Shown one piece after another: positions 15,600 through 21,852 of a stretch of DNA of 21,852 nt. The stretch is from NCBI GenBank assembly GCA_027483425.1, contig JAIXUR010000124.1, forward strand, positions 1-21,852. Direction: 5' to 3'. The notes beneath the pieces are model-generated. The model was not told the DNA's origin. It saw only the letters and a list, made by a program, of their open reading frames with translations, and searched no databases. Each line of letters begins with the position of its first letter. Position 1 is the first letter of the stretch. The position numbers were made by a program, and so were the translations under genes. This DNA comes from Cyanobacteriota bacterium. GTDB lineage: Bacteria; Cyanobacteriota; Cyanobacteriia; Phormidesmidales; Phormidesmidaceae.

Positions 15600-18437
15600 A
15601 TGAAGTTTTCCCTCCGAAATCTGCTGATTGTTCCGTTTTTACTCCAGATCATTGGCATCACGGGGCTGGTGGGCTATTTGTCCTACCGGAGCGGCCAGCG
15701 GGCCGTGCAATCGATGGCCAGCCAGCTGATGACAGAGACCAGTCAGCGGGCCGCAGAAAGCCTTAAGGCCTACCTGAAAACCACGCAGGTTATCACCGCC
15801 ATTAATGCCCATCTTCTGGGGCAGGGGCCGTTTCGCCGTAACGATTTAGCGCCCCTAGAGCAGCACTTTATTCAACAGCTCAGCCTGTTTCCCGAACTGA
15901 GTAGCTTGGCCATGGCTAACCCCGCCGGGGCATGGGTGACCGTGACTCGCCTCGAGGATGGCTCCTTGATCCTGCGCCGCCGCAACGTCACCGCTACCAA
16001 CGGGGCCCTATACCGCTACCGGGCCGATCCTACGGGCCAAAATCTGACCTTAATGGGCCAGCCTGAGTTCGACGTTCACCCCCAACGGGACCCACCCACC
16101 GCCCCCTGGTATACCGCAGCCCAAACGACCCCAGAGGGGCTGTGGCAATTGGTGACGTTCCCTGGCCAGGGGGCTGAACCACCGAGGTTGGTGATGGTAC
16201 GGGTGATGCCGATCTACACGACGGCCGGGCAACTGGCCGGGGTGACTAGCACCGGCATTTTGCTCACTGAGCTGGGCCAGTTTATGCAAACGATGGTATC
16301 TGGTCAGCAGCGGCAGATTTTTTTGGTCGAGCCCGATGGCCATTTGGTGGCCACCTCGACGGGCGAGGTGCCCTTGAACCCCCAGGCCAGGGAGGCGGAG
16401 GCTGAAGTCACGGGCCAGTCTCAACGCTTGCCCGTCAGTCAGAGCCACGATCCGGTGACCCGAGCCGTCGCCCAGAAGCTGTTGGCGGCCCAGTCAGACC
16501 TTAGCCAGATCCAGGCACCGGTCTTCTTGACGCTGCAGGTGGATGGCCAGGGATATTTTGTCGAAGCGACCCCGATCGAGGGAGGTCTCAACTGGATTTT
16601 GGTCACGGTCATCCCCACCACAGAGTTCATGGAGACTATCTATGGCAACGTGGCCCGCACCACCCTGCTCTGCGCCCTGGCCCTGATGGGGTCGATTAGC
16701 CTGGGTCTGTGGACGGCGGAGTACATTACCAAGCCGATTTTCTCGCTGCAGCGGGCGACCCAGGCCTTTACCGACGGCATGGCCGTGGTGCCCCCCACCC
16801 AGCCTAGTCGCATTCAAGAGGTGGAAGCTCTGCGCCAGGGATTTGACCACATGGTGGGGCAGTTGGTGGGGTCGTTTCAAACCCTCAAAGATCGCGAAAA
16901 CACCCTGGCCACCTTTCTGAATGGGGTACCGGTGGCCCTCAGTGTCCATGACCAAACGGGGCAGGTGTTGTTTCTCAATGCTAAGGGTAAGGAGCTCTTG
17001 GTCAACGGCATTACCCAGGCCAATTCTGGGCAATTGGCAGAAGCCTACCGGCTCTATCGAGCCGGCACCGATGAGCTATACCCCACCGAAGACCTACCGG
17101 TGGTGCGGGGGCTACGGGGAGAAACCGCCTACACCGACGACATTGAAGTGGAGGTCAGCGATCGCCGCATTCCCCTGGAGGTGCACACCATTCCGGTGTT
17201 TAACGGCCTGGGCCAGGTGATGTACTCGATCAACACCTTTCAAGACATTACCGAACGTCGCCAAACCGAGCGCCTGCGGGCCAACTACCAGCAGGAACTG
17301 GAACACCAGGTGGCGCAACAAACGGCTTCTTTAGTCACCAGCGAGGCCACCAAGCAGGCCCTGATTAATGCGATTCCTGACCTGCTGATGCGCCTAGGGC
17401 GAGATGGCCGCCTGATGGAAATTTACAACCTGGGGGCGGTAGCGTGGGTCGGCGACCTGGCTCGCCTCCAGGAGACTAGCCTGCACGAAAATCTGCCTGC
17501 CCCGGTGGCCCAGGAGCGCCAGCACGGTATCGAACAGGCCCTGGCTACCGGTACCATTCAGCGGCAGGAGTATGAAATTTTCCACCAGGGGCAGGTGTTC
17601 TACGAAGAGGCGCGGATTATTCCAGTCACCCAGGATGAGGTGCTGGTGGTGGTGCGTGACATTAGCGATCGCTACAAACTAGACCGGATCAAAGACGAGT
17701 TTACCTCCATCGTCAGCCATGAGCTGCGCACGCCCCTCACCGCCATTCGCGGCGGGCTGGGCATTTTGGCCTCGGGGGTGCTGGACAACCGCCCCGAGAA
17801 GGCCCGGCACCTGCTGCAGATCGCTCTCAACAACACTGAGCGGCTGATTCGCCTGGTCAACGACATTCTCGATTTAGAGCGGTTGGCCTCGGGCCGCATT
17901 GAACTGGTGATGGAACCCTGTCAGGTCAGTGACCTGATCACCCTGGCGGTGAATGGTATCGAGGCGATTGCCGAGGCCGCCCAGATTACCCTCCACGTCA
18001 CCTCTGTTATCGCCACGGTGATGGCCGCGCCCGATGCCATTGTGCAGGCCCTGACCAATCTGCTGGGCAATGCAATTAAATTTTCTAGCCCAGGGAGTAA
18101 AATTTGGCTGAGGGCCGAGATCATCCCTGGCCCAGCCCCCGACGCTAATGGCCGCCAGTCTGGCCTGGGGTCGTTGGGGGATAGGCCTCACCTCCGCCTA
18201 GCGGTTCAAGATCAAGGCCGAGGCATTCCGGCGGATCGGCTGGACCTGGTGTTTGAGCGCTTTCAGCAGGTGGATGTGTCGGACTCGCGCCAAAAGGGGG
18301 GGACGGGGCTAGGGCTGGCCATTTGCAAACGGATTGTTGACCAGCACGGTGGGGAACTCTGGGTAGAGAGCCAGCTCGGCGTTGGCAGTACTTTTTATTT
18401 TACGCTTCCCCTTGAGCTGTCCCCTGGGGAGCCATGA
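15600..18437 (+). CDS. Membrane sensor histidine kinase (extracellular sensor - HAMP - PAS - PAS - HisKA - HATPase)
   Basis: A 945-residue sensor kinase. TM1 is at about 8-27; an extracytoplasmic ligand-binding region, probably Cache-type, spans about 30-345; TM2 at about 353-373 leads to a HAMP domain (about 375-430). Two PAS domains follow (about 433-555 and 583-690), joined by a coiled coil (about 552-582). HisKA has the phospho-acceptor H707 in SHELRTPLTAIRGG. HATPase shows the N box (NLLGNAIKFS, N824), DQGRGIP (871-877), FERFQQVD and GTGLGLAICKRI (from 901). A 20-odd-residue Pro/Gly-rich insert (about 842-863) lies between the N and G1 boxes. All catalytic boxes are intact. The ligand is unknown. 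The gene starts 12 nt after the upstream regulator and overlaps the next gene by 4 nt (ATGA), implying one operon with coupled translation. Confidence 0.92.
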   Translation: MKFSLRNLLIVPFLLQIIGITGLVGYLSYRSGQRAVQSMASQLMTETSQRAAESLKAYLKTTQVITAINAHLLGQGPFRRNDLAPLEQHFIQQLSLFPELSSLAMANPAGAWVTVTRLEDGSLILRRRNVTATNGALYRYRADPTGQNLTLMGQPEFDVHPQRDPPTAPWYTAAQTTPEGLWQLVTFPGQGAEPPRLVMVRVMPIYTTAGQLAGVTSTGILLTELGQFMQTMVSGQQRQIFLVEPDGHLVATSTGEVPLNPQAREAEAEVTGQSQRLPVSQSHDPVTRAVAQKLLAAQSDLSQIQAPVFLTLQVDGQGYFVEATPIEGGLNWILVTVIPTTEFMETIYGNVARTTLLCALALMGSISLGLWTAEYITKPIFSLQRATQAFTDGMAVVPPTQPSRIQEVEALRQGFDHMVGQLVGSFQTLKDRENTLATFLNGVPVALSVHDQTGQVLFLNAKGKELLVNGITQANSGQLAEAYRLYRAGTDELYPTEDLPVVRGLRGETAYTDDIEVEVSDRRIPLEVHTIPVFNGLGQVMYSINTFQDITERRQTERLRANYQQELEHQVAQQTASLVTSEATKQALINAIPDLLMRLGRDGRLMEIYNLGAVAWVGDLARLQETSLHENLPAPVAQERQHGIEQALATGTIQRQEYEIFHQGQVFYEEARIIPVTQDEVLVVVRDISDRYKLDRIKDEFTSIVSHELRTPLTAIRGGLGILASGVLDNRPEKARHLLQIALNNTERLIRLVNDILDLERLASGRIELVMEPCQVSDLITLAVNGIEAIAEAAQITLHVTSVIATVMAAPDAIVQALTNLLGNAIKFSSPGSKIWLRAEIIPGPAPDANGRQSGLGSLGDRPHLRLAVQDQGRGIPADRLDLVFERFQQVDVSDSRQKGGTGLGLAICKRIVDQHGGELWVESQLGVGSTFYFTLPLELSPGEP

Positions 18438-18455
18438 GCAGAGGAGCCATGAGCA
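18428..18455 (+). repeat. 13-bp direct repeat duplicating the start region of the receiver gene
   Basis: GGAGCCATGAGCA occurs at 18428-18440 and again at 18443-18455, a 15-nt period that keeps the frame. Each copy carries GGAG and an ATG, so the receiver gene has two in-frame starts, at 18434 and 18449. In each, GGAG is only two bases from ATG, closer than ideal. Confidence 0.85.
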
Positions 18456-18838
18456 AGCGCATCTTAGTCATTGATGACGAGGAAGACATTCGTGAAGTGG
18501 TCTGTTTGGCGCTGGAGGAGTTTGGCGGCTGGCACACCGACGGGGCGGGGAGCGGCCTAGAGGGCATTCAAAAGGCCCTGGCTGGACCCTGGGATGGCAT
18601 TTTGCTCGATGTGTCGATGCCCGACATGGACGGGGTGGCGGTGTACGAGCAGTTGCAGGCTAACCCTAGAACCCAAGCCATTCCGGTGATTTTGCTGACC
18701 GCCAAGGTACTGCCCGCCGATCGCGATCGCTTTGCCAGCCTGGGGGTCGTTGGGGTCATTGCCAAGCCCTTTGACCCGGTCACGGTATGGCAAAACGTGG
18801 CCCAGCTGCTAGGCTGGGCCACGGGAGCGGATCCCTAG
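18434..18838 (+). CDS. Single-domain response regulator (CheY-like receiver)
   Basis: A 134-residue (or 129 from the second ATG) stand-alone receiver with no output domain. Signature residues: acidic pair in VIDDEED, phospho-acceptor Asp in GILLDVSMPDMDG, Thr in ILLTAKV, Lys in VIAKPFDP. Its first ATG overlaps the kinase stop (ATGA), so translation is probably coupled; a second in-frame ATG at 18449 gives MSKRILVIDDEED, the usual family start. Single-domain receivers beside a kinase and an Hpt protein typically shuttle phosphate; here it could carry phosphate from the kinase (H707) to the Hpt domain of the first gene. This wiring is inferred. The 3' end holds an 11-bp hairpin. Confidence 0.92.
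   Translation: MSRGAMSKRILVIDDEEDIREVVCLALEEFGGWHTDGAGSGLEGIQKALAGPWDGILLDVSMPDMDGVAVYEQLQANPRTQAIPVILLTAKVLPADRDRFASLGVVGVIAKPFDPVTVWQNVAQLLGWATGADP
18796..18823 (+). repeat. 11-bp perfect hairpin at the 3' end of the receiver gene
   Basis: CGTGGCCCAGC (18796-18806) and GCTGGGCCACG (18813-18823) form a perfect 11-bp stem with a 6-nt loop, lying inside the last codons of the receiver gene. No T-run follows, so it is not a classic intrinsic terminator, but it could slow 3' decay or help end transcription before the convergent infC. Confidence 0.6.
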
Positions 18839-18876
18839 AGATGGCTAACGGCCATGGGCTGGGACATCCAGCGCCG

Positions 18877-18900
18877 TCACCCTCGCCTAGGCGGGGGTGA
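18877..18900. repeat. 24-bp near-perfect palindrome over the infC stop codon
   Basis: The sequence is self-complementary around the centre of CCTAGG (18886-18891) for 12 bp each side, with one T-G mismatch (18883/18894). It covers the last four infC codons (ITPA) and the stop. It lies between two convergent genes, where a two-way transcription barrier would make sense; no T-run is present. Confidence 0.5.
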
Positions 18901-19372
18901 TCATGAGCACCAGCGCTTTTTTGTCTAGGGCCTGCACCTTACCGGCGGTGCCGATGTCCTTCACAATTCTATCGAGCAGCTCTCCAGCCCGATCGCGGTG
19001 CTGGTGCTCGCGCCCGCGCAGGCGAACCAAAAACTTCACCGAGTCTCCCTTCGAGAGCCACTCTACGGAGCGCCGGATGCGAAGCTGATAGTCAGACTCA
19101 CCCACGTTGGGGCGCAGTTTGACCTCTTTCAAAGACGGCTTAGAGGTTTGCTTCTGCCGTTTACTCTGCTGGTACTGAAGCTTGCCGTAGTCCAGAATTT
19201 TGGCCACAGGGGCATCTTTGCCGTTAGAGACCACCACGAGGTCAAGTCCTGCATCCTCGGCCAGTTTAAGCGCATCACGAGTTTCCATGAGACCTAGATT
19301 TTGGTTCTCATGATCGATTAAGAACACCTGAGGTGAACGAATTTGCCGGTTTACCAGTTGCGTCTTAGAAAT
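18887..19372 (-). CDS. infC: Translation initiation factor IF-3, with AUU start codon
   Basis: A 161-residue IF-3, which binds the 30S subunit, checks start-codon pairing and prevents premature 50S joining. The N-domain contains VNRQIRSPQVFLIDHENQNLGLM; the C-domain contains KEVKLRPNVGESDYQLRIRR and VKFLVRLRGREHQHRDRAGELL. No ATG lies in the correct place: the frame has an in-frame TGA upstream, then GAG GAA AGA CTT ATT. The ATT at 19372 is preceded by GAGAGG at 8-nt spacing, so AUU is the best start. GTG at 19327 would remove the VNRQIRSPQ segment conserved in the family. AUU starts in infC are known from E. coli, where they allow IF-3 to repress its own synthesis. The gene is convergent with the signalling operon. 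Confidence 0.9.
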   Translation of the reverse strand: MSKTQLVNRQIRSPQVFLIDHENQNLGLMETRDALKLAEDAGLDLVVVSNGKDAPVAKILDYGKLQYQQSKRQKQTSKPSLKEVKLRPNVGESDYQLRIRRSVEWLSKGDSVKFLVRLRGREHQHRDRAGELLDRIVKDIGTAGKVQALDKKALVLMITPA

Positions 19373-19380
19373 AAGTCTTT

Positions 19381-19386
19381 CCTCTC
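19381..19386 (-). promoter_or_regulatory. Shine-Dalgarno that positions the infC AUU start
   Basis: GAGAGG on the minus strand, 8 nt before ATT at 19372, and only just after an in-frame TGA. It is the only good ribosome-binding site near the 5' end of this frame. Confidence 0.75.
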
Positions 19387-19399
19387 AAAATTCAACAAT

Positions 19400-19426
19400 G
19401 GGTCTGGAATGGCGGGTCTGGAATGG
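19400..19426. repeat. 13-bp direct repeat in the infC leader
   Basis: GGGTCTGGAATGG at 19400-19412 and 19414-19426, separated by one base. It lies 28 nt upstream of the infC AUU, so it is probably within the infC 5' untranslated region. Function unknown. Confidence 0.75.
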
Positions 19427-19648
19427 GGATGGGTCATGGCTAGAGCCGAGGCCGCCCCCAACTCTGCGCCAGGTGGGCTGTGATTTGCCCAGACGGTTAT
19501 TATCCATCAGGATAGTCATAGAATAGCCTAGCTTCTAGGGTGGTGTCGTGTCGAAATATCCGGTCTTAACAAAACGGTAGATGCCTTGCGAAACCTAGGT
19601 TTGATGCCGTCACCCTGACCCTAGAGCCAAATCCATACAGGACGCCCC

Positions 19649-20800
19649 ATGGCCACATATTTTGCCACCGTTGCCCGAGGGCTTGAAGCGTTGGCCGCTA
19701 CAGAACTCGAAACCCTAGGTGCCCACCGGGTAGAACCCGGCTTTTGTGGGGTGGCCTTTGAAGGCGAAACCCCTGACGGGCCGGTCTCGAGCGATCGCGC
19801 CCTGCTGTACCGGGTTAACCTCTGGTCGCGGCTGGCCTTTCGGGTGCTGGTGAAACTGGGCGAATGCCCCTGCTACGACGCCGATGACCTCTACCAGGGC
19901 ATTCAAAGCATTGACTGGCGGCCCTACCTCACCCCCGATCTCACCTTTGCGGTTGACGCCACGGGCAAAAACCTCCGCCTCAACCACACCCACTTCACCG
20001 CCTTGCAGGTCAAAAATGCTGTGGTTGACCAGCAGCGCCAGCACTGGGGCGATCGCTCTACCATCGACACCCAGCACCCCGAGGTGCGGATTAATGTCCA
20101 CATTCAAGATGACACCTGCACTATCAGCCTCGACAGTTCGGGCAGCAGCCTGCATCGGCGCGGCTATCGCCCGGCGGTGGGGGCCGCCCCCCTGAAGGAA
20201 TCCCTAGCGGCGGCCCTGGTCAAGCTGACGGACTGGCCCGGCGATGTGCCGCTGCTTGACCCCCTCTGCGGATCGGGCACGCTGCCCCTGGAGGCCAGCA
20301 TGGTGGCGTTGAACATGGCCCCCGGCCTATTTCGCGAGGAGTTTGGCTTCCAAACCTGGCCCGATTTTGACGGCGAGCTGTGGGATCGCCTGTGGCAAGA
20401 GGCGGAGGATGGCCGAAAGGCCGCCCTCGCTACCTGGGTGGGGGGGTGCGATCGCGAGCCCGAGATCATCCACCAAGCTAACCTCAACGCCCAACGCTGC
20501 GGCTTGGCCGACCAGGTCACGTTTTGGGCCGCCGACCTGGCCGATCTGGAAGCCCCCGCCGACAGCGGCTACCTGCTGTGTAATCCCCCCTATGGCGAAC
20601 GTCTAGGGGCGGATGACGATCTGGGTGCCTTCTACAAACTCCTGGGAGACGTGCTGAAGCAGCGCTTTAAGGGCTGGACAGCCTTTGTGCTAAGCGGCAA
20701 TAAAGAACTGGCCCGGCATATCGGTCTCAAATCGGCTCAGCGGGTGCCCGTGTACAACGGGACGTTGCCCTGCCAGTGGCTCAAGTACGAGCTGTATTGA
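19649..20800 (+). CDS. rlmL: THUMP-domain class I SAM-dependent RNA methyltransferase (RlmL/YcbY N-terminal-like)
   Basis: A 383-residue RNA methyltransferase. The N-terminal part (about 1-160) has the ferredoxin-like plus THUMP arrangement, starting MATYFATVARGLEALAATEL and including DATGKNLRLNHTHFTALQVKNAVVD. The C-terminal Rossmann domain (about 165-383) has SAM motif I DPLCGSGTLPLEA (from 204) and the catalytic NPPYGERLG (from 312). The ending RVPVYNGTLPCQWLKYELY is typical of RlmL-type enzymes, which make m2G2445 in 23S rRNA in E. coli. The E. coli protein is a fusion with RlmK; this one has only the RlmL half, as in many bacteria. The target guanine is inferred. ATG at 19649 has an AGGA upstream. 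It is convergent with the CCB-like gene, with heptamer repeats between. Confidence 0.88.
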   Translation: MATYFATVARGLEALAATELETLGAHRVEPGFCGVAFEGETPDGPVSSDRALLYRVNLWSRLAFRVLVKLGECPCYDADDLYQGIQSIDWRPYLTPDLTFAVDATGKNLRLNHTHFTALQVKNAVVDQQRQHWGDRSTIDTQHPEVRINVHIQDDTCTISLDSSGSSLHRRGYRPAVGAAPLKESLAAALVKLTDWPGDVPLLDPLCGSGTLPLEASMVALNMAPGLFREEFGFQTWPDFDGELWDRLWQEAEDGRKAALATWVGGCDREPEIIHQANLNAQRCGLADQVTFWAADLADLEAPADSGYLLCNPPYGERLGADDDLGAFYKLLGDVLKQRFKGWTAFVLSGNKELARHIGLKSAQRVPVYNGTLPCQWLKYELY

Positions 20801-20802
20801 GA

Positions 20803-20830
20803 CTGCCTTCTGCCTTCATCCTTCTGCCTT
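20803..20830. repeat. Four heptanucleotide tandem repeats between convergent genes
   Basis: CTGCCTT (20803-20809), CTGCCTT (20810-20816), CATCCTT (20817-20823), CTGCCTT (20824-20830). It begins two bases after the methyltransferase stop codon and fills the gap to the convergent gene. It is the same period and a related motif to the longer array at 684-798, which likewise abuts a stop codon. Confidence 0.8.
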
Positions 20831-20836
20831 TCTGTA

Positions 20837-21556
20837 CTAGGAGGGGCTTTCTACCCCCGGTAGGACCCTGGCTGGAGGATCGGTATCTACAGCCAACCCA
20901 TAGGCTAACTCATCGGCCCGCTCATCTAGGGAATGCCCGAGTTTGTCGGCGAGGCCCTGAACCCAGGCTTCGTCCTGTCGGGTGTAGCTGCGGGGCGCGT
21001 TGGCGGCCAAAATGAGGGCACCGCCGTCGCCCATGGGCTGGCAGATCACGCCTTGGGTATTTTCGGGCAGGTAGTCAAACTCCACCCGGCCAGGGTAAAT
21101 TTCCAGCTTGACCAGGTAGACGGCTTTGCCCGTATCTAGCACCCGGTTCAAAATAGGGCCGGGGGTAACCTCGGCCTTGGTGGCCAAAATGCCTCGCCGC
21201 AGCAGCGTTTTGCCCTGGCGGTAGGCGACCACGGAGCGGGTGACAGTGTTGGTGAGCAGCAGGTGCGAGGCCCAGGCCAGCTCAGTCTTGAGGTCATCTG
21301 GCAGCGTGGGATCTAGCTCAAAGCCCTCTGCGCCGACCAGGGCAACGGCCTCGGGCAAAATGGGCTGCACCCGCTGCCAGAGCAGACCAGCCAAAATCAG
21401 TACGGCACTCAAAATCACCCCCAGCACGTCCGATCGCGCCTGGGACTCGCTGAGGGCCGGGGTTAGCACCCGATTCACTAGGAGCAGCGTCCCGCCCAGC
21501 CCCCCAGCCACCAGGGGTAAAAGCCGCAGAATGCGATTGGGATCAGGTTGTGCCAT
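20837..21556 (-). CDS. Cofactor assembly of complex C subunit B (CCB2/CCB4-like)
   Basis: A 239-residue membrane protein. Two N-terminal helices (about 10-30, RLLPLVAGGLGGTLLLVNRVL, and about 45-62, VILSAVLILAGLLW) are followed by a soluble domain with GFELDPTLPDDLKTELAWASHLLLTNTVTRSVV and YRQGKTLLRRGIL. This pattern matches, from memory, the cyanobacterial CCB2/CCB4 family. In plants and algae CCB proteins attach haem c_n (c_i) covalently to cytochrome b6 of the b6f complex; a similar role here is inferred. ATG at 21556 (MAQPDPNRIL) is preferred; GTG at 21604 would add a Pro-rich stretch from a 12-nt duplicated sequence (GGTGGCACC twice in 21577-21604). Its 3' end converges on the methyltransferase gene. 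Confidence 0.8.
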   Translation of the reverse strand: MAQPDPNRILRLLPLVAGGLGGTLLLVNRVLTPALSESQARSDVLGVILSAVLILAGLLWQRVQPILPEAVALVGAEGFELDPTLPDDLKTELAWASHLLLTNTVTRSVVAYRQGKTLLRRGILATKAEVTPGPILNRVLDTGKAVYLVKLEIYPGRVEFDYLPENTQGVICQPMGDGGALILAANAPRSYTRQDEAWVQGLADKLGHSLDERADELAYGLAVDTDPPARVLPGVESPS

Positions 21557-21852
21557 TAATCTGGGCCATAGGTCTGGGTCACGGGGTGGCACCACGGGTG
21601 GCACCCTGTTTAAAACTATAGTCAGAATTCAGGACTGGGCAGTCATAAGCGTATCCCAACTAAAAAAACATTCCTTCCAAGGCCGTGAACTTGGCCGGTT
21701 GGGACGGTCGCGGTGAGATCCCGGATAAGTATATTAGTTGGAACACTCTAAGTGCCGTTGCCAGACTGGGCCAACCAGGTCTGAAGCTCACTCCCGTCCT
21801 CCGTTCCTCGACGCGCTAACGGCGCGCTTCTCTGCATACAGCGCCTCGTCGG
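21557..21852. other. Right-edge non-coding region with inverted repeats
   Basis: No convincing gene. Inverted repeats: CCAACTAA (21656-21663) with TTAGTTGG (21734-21741), enclosing CCCAAC (21655-21660) with GTTGGG (21688-21693), and a small CCAAG/CTTGG stem near 21677-21694. These could fold as alternative hairpins. On the minus strand at the extreme right, two frames are open to the edge for 20-35 codons (one begins DEALYAEKRAVSASRNGG), so the last residues of a gene outside the window cannot be excluded. The edge also holds a short GC-rich dyad (ACGCGCTAACGGCGCGC), possibly part of an interspersed repeat. Confidence 0.4.

Overview
The window reads as chromosomal DNA of a GC-rich cyanobacterium, probably a filamentous or Leptolyngbya/Nodosilinea-like lineage (lineage is inference). 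Support: many HIP1 octamers (GCGATCGC and its GCGATCG relatives), 7-nt tandem repeats between genes, and several genes typical of cyanobacteria (the 2-oxoglutarate decarboxylase/succinic semialdehyde dehydrogenase pair, a Tic20-family protein, a CCB2/CCB4-like cytochrome b6 haem-assembly protein). I see no insertion sequence, CRISPR array, tRNA or rRNA.

Left part (1-4263). A minus-strand gene for a membrane-anchored, Gln/Ala-rich protein runs off the left edge, with a nested inverted repeat just upstream of its start. Next, past an array of sixteen 7-nt repeats, come two minus-strand genes: succinic semialdehyde dehydrogenase (upstream) and the ThDP enzyme 2-oxoglutarate decarboxylase (downstream). 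In cyanobacteria these carry carbon from 2-oxoglutarate to succinate and close the TCA cycle.

Middle (4264-12802). A minus-strand CHASE2-GGDEF-EAL cyclic-di-GMP protein carries a 15-base homopolymer in its coding region. Beyond it are a small membrane protein gene, a 686-base non-coding stretch with a 3x16-bp repeat and consecutive hairpins, an RlpA-like DPBB protein, a Rieske non-haem iron oxygenase, a coiled-coil protein, ribosomal protein S6 with a clear terminator, a fumarylacetoacetate-hydrolase-family enzyme and a Tic20-family membrane protein.

Right part (12803-21852). A tight three-gene plus-strand signalling operon encodes a large response regulator (REC - winged helix - Hpt - two degenerate RECs - degenerate GGDEF), a sensor histidine kinase (extracellular sensor - HAMP - PAS - PAS - HisKA - HATPase) and a single-domain receiver. 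Together they have every part needed for a His-Asp-His-Asp phosphorelay ending on a DNA-binding regulator. Convergent to it is infC (IF-3), whose best start is AUU. Then come an RlmL/THUMP-type RNA methyltransferase gene, the CCB2/CCB4-like gene on the minus strand, and a non-coding right edge with inverted repeats.

Most of the window is ordinary core-genome content. The points most worth a second look are the poly-A/T tract in the c-di-GMP gene, the response regulator that keeps dead signalling modules, the AUU start of infC, and the structured leader ahead of the rlpA-like gene.
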